NCBI RefSeq assembly: GCF_048820935.1
Contig: NZ_JBMERD010000010.1
Coordinates: 45,957 to 109,956 of the forward strand
Reading direction: 5' to 3'
Length of the DNA: 64,000 bases
Source of the DNA: Algicoccus sp048820935
Lineage (GTDB): Bacteria > Pseudomonadota > Gammaproteobacteria > Burkholderiales > Burkholderiaceae_B
Shown: in pieces, positions 54,681 through 62,998 of the stretch
How the letters are laid out: every line of letters starts with the position of its first letter
Position numbering within the stretch: the first letter of the stretch is position 1
Notes under the pieces: generated by a model
The model's database searches: none
What the model saw: the letters and a program-made list of their open reading frames with translations, nothing else
Told to the model about the DNA's origin: nothing
Made by a program: the position numbers and the translations under genes

Positions 54681-56207
54681 TTAATTTAAATCTTCAGGGG
54701 GTGTCACGCCTTCTAGCGCTTGGCGAGCCACATCTAACAAAAGGACTTGTGCCTCTGAAGACAGTTGCGCATTGTCGCGAACCTCTTTACCCAACGTCTT
54801 AAGCTCACGGCGTGCGGCTGCACGAATCGTATTCATGGCTTCAATGATTTCAGATTCGGACAAATCATCAAAGAGACCTTCGAGGGCAGACTGCAACACA
54901 ATGAGCTGCTCTAGCGTCGACATGGGATCACGTTCGCCCTGACGCAGTGCCTGACGCACGGCGTTACCGCGTTTCAAACGGGCACGCACGTTGTCATCAA
55001 GTCGGGTTCCAAATCGTGCAAAGTCTTCTAATTCCTCGAACTGAGCCAGCATGACTCGCAGGTTTCCAGACAAAGTACGCAAGCTTCGGTTTTGTGCTTT
55101 ACCACCCACACGGGAAACAGATAAACCTAAATCGACGGCAGGAAACTGATTTTTATGAACCAGGGCAGGCGATAGATAGACTTGGCCGTCGGTGATGGAA
55201 ATTAGGTTGGTGGGAATATATGCAGAGAGGTTTTCTGCTTCGGTTTCAACAATGGGTAAGGTGGTGATGGAACCTGCGCCCAGAGCGTCACTCCACTGAC
55301 CTGAGCGCTCTAGTAAACGCGCGTGAACATAGAAAATATCGCCAGGAAAAGCCTCACGACCAGGTGGGCGACGCAACAATAAAGACAGTTCCCGATAAGC
55401 ACGGGCATGGTGTGTCAGATCATCGATCACTAATAAGACATCTTTGCCTTGCGCCGCAAAGTATTCCGCCATCGTCATCGCGCAATATGGTGCAATGTGC
55501 GCCAGACCTGGCGCTTCTTCATCACCAGTATTGATGACAATGCATTTAGACAAGACATCGGCATCAGTCAACGCTTGAATGACGCGTGCCACAGCATCTC
55601 CCCGCTGTCCGATGGCACAGTAAATACTGATAATGTCGGAATGCTTTTGATTGAGGATGGTGTCCACTGCCAGCGATGTTTTACCCGTCTGACGGTCGCC
55701 AATAATAAGCTGGCGTTGTCCCAATCCGATTGGGATCGCCGCATCCACAGCTTTGATACCTGTTGCCAGGGGTCTGGAGACGGGTTTGCGTTCCAACACG
55801 CTAGGCGCATTGACTTCGACGGGTTGGCGCATAACGCGCACAATTGGGCCAAGTCCGTCTAGCGGTTTTCCGAGGGCATCGACCACACGACCCAGCAAAC
55901 CTTCACCCACAGGTGTGCTCACGACTTGTTGGGTGCGATAGACATGTTCACCCACTTGGATGCTCTGGGATGGACCTAGCAAAATTACCCCAAGACGTCC
56001 GGGTTCAAGATCAAGCACAATACCTTGCGTGCCACCCGCAAAAACCAGCAATTCATCCGCCAGTGCACGTGCTAATCCGGTCACGATGGCGACGCCATCG
56101 GCGACTTCGGTGACGATGCCTGCTTCAGTTAAGACAGGTTCAGGCGCGGGAGTCTTTAAAAGTGCGTCTCGCCATTCATCAAAGGCGATTTGTTTGTCAT
56201 CGATCAT
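54681..56207 (-). CDS. atpA: N-type ATPase alpha subunit
   Basis: A 508-aa non-catalytic hexamer subunit. The N-terminal beta-barrel is followed by Walker A GDRQTGKT (170-177), the GQRGDAVARVIQAL region and a C-terminal helical bundle. ATG at 56,207 (MIDDKQIAF) is chosen; in-frame ATGs at 56,225 and 56,261 would overlap atpF more. Even so it overlaps the atpF end by 11 bases. No separate delta gene precedes it, as expected in N-ATPase operons. Confidence 0.94.
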   Translation of the reverse strand: MIDDKQIAFDEWRDALLKTPAPEPVLTEAGIVTEVADGVAIVTGLARALADELLVFAGGTQGIVLDLEPGRLGVILLGPSQSIQVGEHVYRTQQVVSTPVGEGLLGRVVDALGKPLDGLGPIVRVMRQPVEVNAPSVLERKPVSRPLATGIKAVDAAIPIGLGQRQLIIGDRQTGKTSLAVDTILNQKHSDIISIYCAIGQRGDAVARVIQALTDADVLSKCIVINTGDEEAPGLAHIAPYCAMTMAEYFAAQGKDVLLVIDDLTHHARAYRELSLLLRRPPGREAFPGDIFYVHARLLERSGQWSDALGAGSITTLPIVETEAENLSAYIPTNLISITDGQVYLSPALVHKNQFPAVDLGLSVSRVGGKAQNRSLRTLSGNLRVMLAQFEELEDFARFGTRLDDNVRARLKRGNAVRQALRQGERDPMSTLEQLIVLQSALEGLFDDLSESEIIEAMNTIRAAARRELKTLGKEVRDNAQLSSEAQVLLLDVARQALEGVTPPEDLN

Positions 56208-56988
56208 CAGATGTGTTTTCTTCATTCGTCGCAGATGAGGGTACGGTGACATTGGCCACATGGCTTTGGGCGATCATCTTGTCGAACTCATCCATGTAAC
56301 TGTCGAGTGTCCAGTCGATTCGTGCACCACCCACTTGCAAAATGATGCCGGGGGTTTGCTCTGCATCGGTTGTAAATTGCCATGTCAACCCGGGCAACAG
56401 CTGATTGAGTTGAGCTTTGAGTTCAGACTGTGTTTGACCATTGAGTGGCTCGTGAGTAATCAAGTGCCCCTCATGATGAGAGCCAGCGGCTGCACGCAAT
56501 TCATCTGTCAAAGTATTTAACTTGTGCGAAAAATGGCGGGCAATGGCATTTTCTAGGCTTTGATCGGCCAGATCACGCAGAACTTTGCGAGTCATTTCGC
56601 TGAGCGTTAAAGCACTGGCTCTATGTAAGCGTTGCAAAAAGTCTTGGCGCTCCGCATCCATTTGACTGCGCCATTGTTGCTGTTCGCTTTCCATGGCTTT
56701 ACGAGCTTGCGCCATGAGCTGATCGCGTTCTTTGCGGGTGCTGGTGAGGGCGTCGCTAATTGCTTGATCACGTTCCTCGGAAACCTTGTGATAAAGGCTT
56801 TGGTAACGTTTTTGATCTTCCAAAGCTTGTTGGTGTGCTGCATCGGCATCCTGAATACGCTTGGCAATCTGGGCTTCACGGGCATCGATGCCATCCAGAA
56901 TAGGGCGGTACAAAAAACGGCGTAGCAACCAGATTAGGACTAGAAAGTTAATCAGTTGCGCAATGACTGTAATCCAGTCTATCGACAT
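56197..56988 (-). CDS. atpF: N-type ATPase b subunit with delta-like C-terminus
   Basis: A 263-aa peripheral-stalk subunit. One membrane helix (about residues 5-22, VIAQLINFLVLIWLLRRF) is followed by a long charged coiled coil (YRPILDGIDAREAQIAKRIQ onward). The C-terminal domain is much longer than in ordinary AtpF (about 156 aa). It probably replaces the missing delta subunit (AtpH), as in other N-ATPases. It begins six bases after atpE. Confidence 0.92.
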   Translation of the reverse strand: MSIDWITVIAQLINFLVLIWLLRRFLYRPILDGIDAREAQIAKRIQDADAAHQQALEDQKRYQSLYHKVSEERDQAISDALTSTRKERDQLMAQARKAMESEQQQWRSQMDAERQDFLQRLHRASALTLSEMTRKVLRDLADQSLENAIARHFSHKLNTLTDELRAAAGSHHEGHLITHEPLNGQTQSELKAQLNQLLPGLTWQFTTDAEQTPGIILQVGGARIDWTLDSYMDEFDKMIAQSHVANVTVPSSATNEENTSDDR

Positions 56989-56994
56989 GAATGA

Positions 56995-57273
56995 TTACCC
57001 CCCAACTGCCTGAACGACGCTATCCCAGAAAGGATTGGCAAAAATCAGAATCAGAGCCACCACAAAACAGTAAATCGCTGAAGACTCCACCATCGCCAAA
57101 CTCACAAAGAGCGTGCGGGAAAGCGTGGGCGCCGCATCAGGTTGCTGCGCAATGGCTGACATGGCAGCCGCCGCAGCACGACCTTCACCCATGGCCGCGC
57201 CAAATGAACCGATGGCGACCGTCAGGCCGGCCGTCAAAATAGAAATTAATGCAATCAGACTAAGTTCGCTCAC
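56995..57273 (-). CDS. atpE: N-type ATPase c subunit (rotor ring)
   Basis: A 92-aa two-helix proteolipid. Helix 1 carries Glu30 in AAMGEGRAAAAAMSAIAQQP. Helix 2 carries the ion-binding Glu63 with Ser64, Ser65 and Tyr68 in MVESSAIYCF, and ends LIFANPFW. Glu-Ser-x-x-x-Tyr matches ligands of Na+-type c subunits, and Glu30 takes the place of the usual Gln. Such double-carboxylate N-ATPase c rings were first predicted to carry Na+, but the Burkholderia pseudomallei c17 ring was reported to be H+-specific, so the ion is open. Confidence 0.95.
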   Translation of the reverse strand: MSELSLIALISILTAGLTVAIGSFGAAMGEGRAAAAAMSAIAQQPDAAPTLSRTLFVSLAMVESSAIYCFVVALILIFANPFWDSVVQAVGG

Positions 57274-57965
57274 AAATGTTCCTCCGCAGGTGAGTTGTTT
57301 TCAGATTCGGTCATGGCTGCGGCAATATAAACCGTTGCCAGAATAGAAAAAACGTAGGCTTGGATGATACCGACCAGTAAACCGAATAAATCCATAATGA
57401 TCGGAAACAAAAAGGGTGTCACGCCCAACAAAATCGCCGCAATCATGGCGCCGCTCATGATGTTTCCGTAGAGACGAATCGATAAAGACAGTGCTTTAGA
57501 GACTTCACCGATTAGATTGAAAGGCAAAATCACAATTGAAGGTTGCACAAATTTAGCGAGATATTGGCGCAAACCCCCATGAGCTACCCCAAAAAGCGGG
57601 ACTGCCAATAAAACCGCGATAGTCAGTGCCGCTGTCGTGGAGAGTGAACCGGCTGGTGACTTAAATCCCGGCACAATAGACAAGATGTTAGAAGCGGCAA
57701 TAAACAAAAATAGGGTGCCAGAAAAATACAGAATCTTTCGGGTGCCGGTGTGGGTGATTGATTTGATTTGATCTTCAATGAGTAAAACAATCACTTCAAG
57801 GGCGTTACGCCAGCGTCCTGGGGCGACATCGCTGCGTAAGCGACGGGTGATCAACCAGCTACCGACTACAAGGATGGCCATGACGATCCAAGTATAGAAG
57901 ATCGTGGCATTTAGGCGTAGCATGCCGAGTTCAAAGACGATGGTTTTGTCTGGGGTAAGTTCCAT
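57270..57965 (-). CDS. atpB: N-type ATPase a subunit
   Basis: A 231-aa membrane stator with about five helices. The essential arginine is Arg164 in LSLSIRLYGNIMSGAMI, and the preceding PFNLIGEVSKA segment is typical. It faces the c ring and forms the ion half-channels. It overlaps atpE by four bases (ATGA) and follows atpR by 12 bases. Confidence 0.94.
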   Translation of the reverse strand: MELTPDKTIVFELGMLRLNATIFYTWIVMAILVVGSWLITRRLRSDVAPGRWRNALEVIVLLIEDQIKSITHTGTRKILYFSGTLFLFIAASNILSIVPGFKSPAGSLSTTAALTIAVLLAVPLFGVAHGGLRQYLAKFVQPSIVILPFNLIGEVSKALSLSIRLYGNIMSGAMIAAILLGVTPFLFPIIMDLFGLLVGIIQAYVFSILATVYIAAAMTESENNSPAEEHL

Positions 57966-57977
57966 ACGGTGAATCCA

Positions 57978-58301
57978 TCAAATGCGTTGTGTGGCAACGT
58001 GCTTCGCGCGACGTACCATCACAAAACGTACTATAAAAAAAGCAATCGCATACCCTAGTAATGCCCAAGCAGGTTGAAAGACTTGAATCAAACCCCAACC
58101 GAGCCCGAGTAAAACCAGGGTGCGAATTAAAAAACTTATCAATAAAATAGGTGCAGGTCGTGACGACTGCAAAGCTTTTTGCATCCCAAAAGCCAGTCCT
58201 TTAAAAAAAACAAAACTGGCAATTAAACCCACCAATAAACCTACGATAAGCGCAGGCATCATGCTGGCCAATTGGAAGCTTTCAGACATGGACACATTCA
58301 T
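57978..58301 (-). CDS. atpR: N-type ATPase accessory membrane protein AtpR
   Basis: A 107-aa protein with three hydrophobic segments, separated by FKGLAFGMQKALQSSRPAPIL and a loop before a C-terminal basic tail. Arg residues lie inside the membrane parts (FLIRTLVLLGLG, FFIVRFVMVRR). This is the AtpR pattern, found only in N-ATPase operons. Its arginines have been proposed to interact with c-subunit carboxylates, perhaps in ring assembly. Its start overlaps atpQ by four bases. Confidence 0.88.
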   Translation of the reverse strand: MNVSMSESFQLASMMPALIVGLLVGLIASFVFFKGLAFGMQKALQSSRPAPILLISFLIRTLVLLGLGWGLIQVFQPAWALLGYAIAFFIVRFVMVRRAKHVATQRI

Positions 58302-58744
58302 GATTTGAGCTCCTTGCCTGCTTTTTCTTGAGAGTTTGTTTGTCTCGCAATGATGACTTCTGAAGCAGCGTCTTTAGAAGCCGAGGTTTGTTTCTGCGCT
58401 TCAGAAGTAGATCGTATGTGTTGCGCCTCTCGTTCTTCTTCACGTTGTTGTCTGGCGATCCATTCCCAAGCCACCATCACGCCCAGCACAATCCCACCTA
58501 AAATAAGTGCCACTGGCCAGGAGAAGGATTGTGGGTAGGCCTTGTCGAGCCAGATTCCGAGTAAAGCACCGGCCACGGTTGGCACAGCCACTGACCAGCC
58601 AATCACACCAAAAGCCCCCAGTCCCCGTAAAGGACTTAATGTGGGATTCGTTCGACTGTGATGCAGGCGTTGCGCTTTGCGGGCAATTTCTTGGACCGAC
58701 GAATTGTCTGGCTGGGATCTTTGGGAAGTGTTATCGGTCTTCAT
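58298..58744 (-). CDS. atpQ: N-type ATPase accessory protein AtpQ (AtpI-like)
   Basis: A 148-aa protein. A polar N-terminus of about 45 residues is followed by two hydrophobic helices (GVIGWSVAVPTVAGALLGIWLD and WPVALILGGIVLGVMVAWEWI) and an acidic, Glu/Lys-rich tail. The two-helix unit with GxxLGxWLD resembles AtpI, which helps c-ring assembly. Its position between atpC and atpR defines atpQ. It overlaps atpC by four bases. Confidence 0.87.
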   Translation of the reverse strand: MKTDNTSQRSQPDNSSVQEIARKAQRLHHSRTNPTLSPLRGLGAFGVIGWSVAVPTVAGALLGIWLDKAYPQSFSWPVALILGGIVLGVMVAWEWIARQQREEEREAQHIRSTSEAQKQTSASKDAASEVIIARQTNSQEKAGKELKS

Positions 58745-59169
58745 AGGCTCGATGTTCCAAGTTGACCCAGTTGACGCACGATATTGACTTCTAGACGTGA
58801 CAGTGCAGTGCGTGCAACGCGCTCTTCCTCATCGACGGCCTTAAAAATCGTCTCAATGGTACGTGTGAGCTCATCTAAATCATGACTCATGGCAGCCCGT
58901 GCAACCACAACATCGACAATCTCATCTCGTTTGACTAACAAACCATGATCAATCCCAAAAAACACTGCTTGATTGGAGACATCAGTCAGCATAAGGACGC
59001 TGGGAACGAGTGCTGTGACGTAATCCGTGTGTTTGGGCAATAAACCAAATGCACCTTCTTTGGCCACACCGTAAAGGCTAACGGCCTTGCCATTGAAAAT
59101 TTCTTTGGTTGGTACGCGCACCCGAACATTCATGGATGAGACCGTGTTGTCAGTGGCTCTAAGCACCAT
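58741..59169 (-). CDS. atpC: N-type ATPase epsilon subunit
   Basis: A 142-aa rotor-stalk subunit. An N-terminal beta-sandwich (MNVRVRVPTKEIFNGKAVSLYGVAKEGAFGLLPKHTDYVTAL) is followed by a helical hairpin. ATG at 59,169 is preferred over the frame start at 59,202 because GGAGGTG is six bases before it; it overlaps the atpD end by 11 bases. Epsilon directly after beta at the operon front is characteristic of N-ATPases. Confidence 0.92.
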   Translation of the reverse strand: MVLRATDNTVSSMNVRVRVPTKEIFNGKAVSLYGVAKEGAFGLLPKHTDYVTALVPSVLMLTDVSNQAVFFGIDHGLLVKRDEIVDVVVARAAMSHDLDELTRTIETIFKAVDEEERVARTALSRLEVNIVRQLGQLGTSSL

Positions 59170-60562
59170 GACGAACACCTCCAAGTGATTCGGGTAAAGC
59201 ACCGATCATGTAGTAGTCGGTCTCATCATCTTCAAAGAAGTCTTGTGCCAGAATGTGTTCACAACCTGCCAGTGTGAGTTCCAGTGGCACGCGTTCACCA
59301 GCAATGCCACTAAATGTGTGTGCAACGTGAAAGGGTTGTGTCAAAAAACGTTCTAGACGTCGTGCTCTGGCGACCACAGCGCGATCCGCAGAAGACAGTT
59401 CTTCAAGACCCAGCATGGCGATAATGTCGCGCAACTCTTCGTATTGTGCGAGGGTGCTGCGAACATCACGCGCAATGTCGTAGTGACGCTGTCCGACCAC
59501 GGCAGGTGTCAACATGACCGAGTTAGACGCAATCGGATCGACGGCTGGGTAAAGTCCTTCACTGGCGCGTTTACGGGACAACACCACTGAGGCTGATAAG
59601 TGAGAAAAGATATGCACAGCGGCCGGGTCTGTAAAGTCATCCGCTGGGACATAAACGGCTTGTACAGAGGTGATTGCGCCATTTTCTGTAGAGGTGATTC
59701 GCTCTTGTAGTGAAGCAAGTTCTGTGGCCAGAGTGGGTTGGTAGCCGACTCGAGAAGGCATTCGACCGAGTAAGCCAGAGACTTCTGAACCAGCCTGAAC
59801 AAAGCGAAACACGTTGTCTATGAGTAAGAGCACGTCCTGATGCATCTCATCCCGAAAGTACTCGGCCATGGTGAGCGCTGACTTACCCACCAGAAAACGA
59901 ATACCTGGAGCTTCGTTCATCTGCCCAAAGAGCATGACGGTTTTATCGAGAACACCGGCTTCGCCCATCTCGCGATACAGCTCTTCGGCTTCACGAGAGC
60001 GCTCTCCAATCCCACAGAACAGACTGACCCCTGCGTGGTGTTCCACCGTGTTGTTGATGAGCTCGTTAATGAGGACGGTTTTACCGACCCCGGCACCGCC
60101 AAAGAGTCCGGTTTTGCCGCCTCGTTCAATGGGTGAGAGCAGGTCAATGGCTTTAATCCCAGTCACCATCACCTCACCGCGAACTTTGCGCTTCTGAAGC
60201 GCAGGTGGATCTCTGTGGATAGGTCGTTTTTCTGTGCCCACGGGGGCTGGCTTGCCGTCTAATGGTTGGCCAAACATGTTGAGCATTCGGCCTAAGACGG
60301 CGTTGCCAACGGGTACTTCAATAGGGCCGCCTGTGTTGGTCACGTTGGCACCGAGTGCCAGACCGCGCACGGGGGCTAAGGCGATGCAGCGAACTGTATC
60401 TTGTGTCAAAAGTGCTGCAACTTCGAGGGTGATGTCCTGTGCAAGCAAGGCATCCTGAATACGTGGCAATTCCCCTTCAAAACGAACGTCGACCACATCA
60501 CCGCGGATTCGAATCACCACACCTTGAGGTTGGTTTGCTTGCTTCAAGCTGACTGCCTCCAT
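59159..60562 (-). CDS. atpD: N-type ATPase beta subunit
   Basis: A 467-aa catalytic subunit and first gene of the operon. Walker A is GGAGVGKT (155-162), followed by GIGERSREAEELY with the catalytic Glu region, and VLLLIDNVFRFVQAGSEVS (Walker B). The Walker B segment reads DNVFRF where housekeeping beta subunits usually read DNIFRF. The order D-C-Q-R-B-E-F-A-G downstream distinguishes the operon from the housekeeping BEFHAGDC type. Confidence 0.95.
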   Translation of the reverse strand: MEAVSLKQANQPQGVVIRIRGDVVDVRFEGELPRIQDALLAQDITLEVAALLTQDTVRCIALAPVRGLALGANVTNTGGPIEVPVGNAVLGRMLNMFGQPLDGKPAPVGTEKRPIHRDPPALQKRKVRGEVMVTGIKAIDLLSPIERGGKTGLFGGAGVGKTVLINELINNTVEHHAGVSLFCGIGERSREAEELYREMGEAGVLDKTVMLFGQMNEAPGIRFLVGKSALTMAEYFRDEMHQDVLLLIDNVFRFVQAGSEVSGLLGRMPSRVGYQPTLATELASLQERITSTENGAITSVQAVYVPADDFTDPAAVHIFSHLSASVVLSRKRASEGLYPAVDPIASNSVMLTPAVVGQRHYDIARDVRSTLAQYEELRDIIAMLGLEELSSADRAVVARARRLERFLTQPFHVAHTFSGIAGERVPLELTLAGCEHILAQDFFEDDETDYYMIGALPESLGGVRHGA

Positions 60563-60649
60563 ACCCTGAAATCAAATTGCAGTAGAAATACCTGCACACT
60601 TTATAAATTCTACCATTATCCGTTTACACGGCTTTTGGTGGTTTTCTTT

Positions 60650-60693
60650 TAAAAACAAAATGGTCCGATAGGCGTGTGATGCCCATCGGACCA
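60650..60693 (-). terminator. terminator of the DUF3597-DUF937 operon
   Basis: A 9-bp perfect stem (TGGTCCGAT, 60,661-60,669, with ATCGGACCA, 60,685-60,693) is extended by GGC/GCC. On the minus strand it is followed by TTTTGTTTTTAAAAG. It lies 18 bp after the DUF937 stop and 88 bp upstream of atpD. Confidence 0.85.
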
Positions 60694-60711
60694 AGGTCAG
60701 TTCAATGCGTT

Positions 60712-61296
60712 TTAACTTTTGGGTTGTTGCGCGAGATTCAGAATCTCATCGAGCGCATTGCCATTACCCGCGAGTTTCAGCAAAGTCTCTAAACCACCGC
60801 CGGTAGCGGCTTGTTGCTGACCACCCATGACGTTGCCTAGCAAACCACTCACCAATCCAGCTGCAGCACCGCCTTTCTGGTTGTCACCGGCTTGGCCTGT
60901 GGCAACTTTGCCAACCAGTGAGGTTAACAAGGGCAGTAGTTTGAGCAAAAAACTCAAATCCAACCCTGTTTTGTTAGCGGCTGTTTGTGCAACCAATCGA
61001 CTGACATCAGCGGAACCAAAGATTTTGGACAAGATTTGATTGCCTTGTTCAGTTTCGTTGGATTGTCCGCCCAGCAAACCTTTCAGGCCGCCTGCAGAAC
61101 CGAGTAAGCCGGCTGCCATAGAAGCCAAGCCACCAGCAGAACTTTGGTTTTGAAAGAGGTTTTTAAAACCACCCAGAATGGCGGGCAACATGGCATCAGC
61201 CCCTTGGGTGACATCCGCTGGTGACGCATTCAATTGCTGTGCAATGTTGTCGAATTGACCAAATTGCGCCAGCATTTCTGTAAGTTGTGTGGCCAT
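60712..61296 (-). CDS. DUF937 family protein
   Basis: A 194-aa Gly/Ala/Leu-rich protein with the DUF937 pattern: GADAMLPAILGGFKNLFQN, repeated LLGSAGGLKGLLGGQ and GLVSGLLGNVMGGQ, and LSKIFGSADVSRLVAQTA. No signal peptide or membrane helix is obvious despite the hydrophobicity. Function is unknown. The ATG overlaps the stop of the upstream DUF3597 gene (TAATG), so the pair is coupled. Confidence 0.82.
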   Translation of the reverse strand: MATQLTEMLAQFGQFDNIAQQLNASPADVTQGADAMLPAILGGFKNLFQNQSSAGGLASMAAGLLGSAGGLKGLLGGQSNETEQGNQILSKIFGSADVSRLVAQTAANKTGLDLSFLLKLLPLLTSLVGKVATGQAGDNQKGGAAAGLVSGLLGNVMGGQQQAATGGGLETLLKLAGNGNALDEILNLAQQPKS

Positions 61297-61730
61297 TACG
61301 AGATCAGATCCTGAGGGATGTTGCCACCATTGGCTGCGATTTTAGCTAGTACCGTTTTGTGAAGCCACATATTCATTTTTGCAGAATCACCCATCAGGTC
61401 GCCAGGGCAGCCCAGTTCGTTGGCAAGCTCTTTACGGGCGGTTAGGCTGCTGTCGAGATCCAGAAGCTTCAACAAGTCGACAATGGATGTACGCCAGTTG
61501 AGTTTTTGGGGGTTGGCCGCTGCTTTTTTCTCCAAATCAGCCACGACGTCAAACATTGGAACCTCCTGTACGGGCGCTGCAGCGGCTTCAGTTGCAGGCG
61601 CTGCGGTGGCTGCTGGTGCTGCGGGTGCAGCAGCTTCAGGTGCGCTGACTGGTGCCGCATCGACTGTTTGCGCGGCTGCTTCCTTGCCGCCAATACCGAG
61701 TTTGGTCAGGATTTTGTTAAAGAAACTCAT
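61296..61730 (-). CDS. DUF3597 family protein
   Basis: A 144-aa protein. After a short basic start (MSFFNKILTKLGIGG) there is a 40-residue Ala/Pro linker, then the DUF3597 domain (FDVVADLEKKAAANPQKLNW, RTSIVDLLKLLDLDSSLTARKELANELG). The domain resembles the LysM-linked or SH3-free C-terminal module seen in YidB-associated proteins; its role is not known. It is coupled to the DUF937 gene. Confidence 0.8.
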   Translation of the reverse strand: MSFFNKILTKLGIGGKEAAAQTVDAAPVSAPEAAAPAAPAATAAPATEAAAAPVQEVPMFDVVADLEKKAAANPQKLNWRTSIVDLLKLLDLDSSLTARKELANELGCPGDLMGDSAKMNMWLHKTVLAKIAANGGNIPQDLIS

Positions 61731-61906
61731 TTGATCTCCAGTTTAATGAAATAACTGATTGCAGAATCAATCAGTCCGAAAAAACAGATCGTTGATGGTG
61801 TGTACCCATCAAAACCAATGCATCACGACCTGAAAAAAGATTTAAATCTGCACTAAGTAAATAGTTACTTAGATTCTAACATTGTGTGTAATTAGCCTGA
61901 CAGTCG

Positions 61907-62719
61907 CTATGATTCTGTTTGATGATGATCAAGCTGTGTGGCGAATTTTAAATTTGAATTGTGCGCGTAGGTTTGTGCGGCATTGGGGTGGCAGTCGACT
62001 AGAAAGATCATCATTTCGGTGGCGTTTTTAGTCAGATAAAATCGCACCATTTTTTCGTTAAAAACATGAGCTTTGTTGGCAGGGATGTTAATCGCGTCAA
62101 TCCCGTTTGACATCAAGATGCCATTCATCATGAAGCGTGACGTCCGTTTGTTGCCATCGAAAAAGAATGGTTGTAAGGCGCCAAACAGAAAGAAAGCAAG
62201 GCTTTTTTCAAAAGGCGGACAGATTTCTAAGACGACCAGCCCCTCTTCAAATACTCGATTCAGCTCTGGTGCTTGAGTAGCTGTGGGTAGCGGTGTGTAT
62301 CGACCCAACTCGCCTAAACCCACATTAGGCGTATAGTTTGTTTCCTGGCCTTCGCCCCGAAAGACACCCCATTCCAAAGCCTCGTGACAGGCCACAAGAT
62401 TGTGGAGTTCAACAAATGTTGTTTTGGTGAGTTCGAATTGCTCACCATTAATCAGGCTTAGTAAATATTTTGCGCTAAGGACAAGGTTAAGGACTTGTTC
62501 CTGATCTGATGATTGACGGCTTCTTAGGACAACACCAGCCAACAAAGCTTGAATTTCAGGGAAAGTGATCGGATTGTCTTCAAGCACACTAGCATCCCAC
62601 ACGAAGACGGGCAGTATTCTTTGAAAACGAGAGCAAACTCGTTGTTTAGGATGAATTGGGACAAGCGTTGGCATAACCATTCTGTCCCAATGAAAACCCA
62701 GAGCATCGAAGAGTTCCAT
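61907..62719 (-). CDS. Fic-fold protein with a degenerate active-site motif
   Basis: A 270-aa protein. Residues 44-60 (SVLEDNPITFPEIQALL) correspond to the inhibitory-helix region of Fic proteins, and the core loop reads LQPFFFDGNKRTSR (182-195). The canonical HxFx(D/E)GNxRxxR lacks its histidine here: the matching position is Pro184, with Gln183 beside it. DGNKR and the last Arg remain. The inhibitory motif (S/T)xxxE(G/N) is also imperfect. AMP transfer is therefore doubtful, and a pseudo-enzyme or decayed toxin is possible. It follows a winged-helix remnant by 12 bases. Confidence 0.75.
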   Translation of the reverse strand: MELFDALGFHWDRMVMPTLVPIHPKQRVCSRFQRILPVFVWDASVLEDNPITFPEIQALLAGVVLRSRQSSDQEQVLNLVLSAKYLLSLINGEQFELTKTTFVELHNLVACHEALEWGVFRGEGQETNYTPNVGLGELGRYTPLPTATQAPELNRVFEEGLVVLEICPPFEKSLAFFLFGALQPFFFDGNKRTSRFMMNGILMSNGIDAINIPANKAHVFNEKMVRFYLTKNATEMMIFLVDCHPNAAQTYAHNSNLKFATQLDHHQTES

Positions 62720-62731
62720 GAATGATCGAAA

Positions 62732-62959
62732 CTATTTTTTAAGTTGTTGAACGACTCGCATGCCATCTGAAGTCAAACGATATTTTTGAAAACGACTGCT
62801 AGGCTTGTTAGGAATAGTCATTTCCATTAGGCCACGTTTTAACAAAGAAAGCATGTGCGCTTTTAGCTGACCAGAAATGCTTGCGTGTCCAATCGCTGTG
62901 GCTATTTCGATCCGAGATAACTCCCCGCTCGTAAGGCTCAACAGTATTCCTACTTGCAA
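62732..62959 (-). pseudogene. winged-helix C-terminal fragment
   Basis: A 75-aa winged-helix domain (GELSRIEIATAIGHASISGQLKAHMLSLLKRGLMEMTIPNKPSSRFQKYRL). The open frame extends upstream to 63,007 through Pro-Glu-Ser-Gln repeats, then meets a stop with no ATG or GTG; the only start is a TTG at 62,959 without a ribosome site. PESQ-type repeats followed by this domain occur at the C-terminus of longer AlbA/Fic-type regulators. This therefore looks like a 5'-truncated remnant. A small DNA-binding partner of the Fic gene is the alternative. Confidence 0.6.
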
Positions 62960-62962
62960 CTT

Positions 62963-62998
62963 CGACTCGGGCTGCGACTCGGGCTGCGACTCGGGCCG
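62963..62998. repeat. three 12-bp tandem repeats
   Basis: CGACTCGGGCTG occurs at 62,963-62,974 and 62,975-62,986, with a one-base variant (CGACTCGGGCCG) at 62,987-62,998. Read on the minus strand in the winged-helix frame they encode Pro-Glu-Ser-Gln units. They are more GC-rich than their surroundings. Confidence 0.8.

Noticed and set aside
56995..57273. Calling the N-ATPase a proven sodium pump
   Set aside because: The ligand set is suggestive, but a related N-type ring was reported to be proton-specific, so sequence alone does not settle it.
62963..62998. Short GC-rich repeats as a CRISPR-like array
   Set aside because: There are only three contiguous 12-bp units without spacers, in frame with a coding remnant, and no cas genes.
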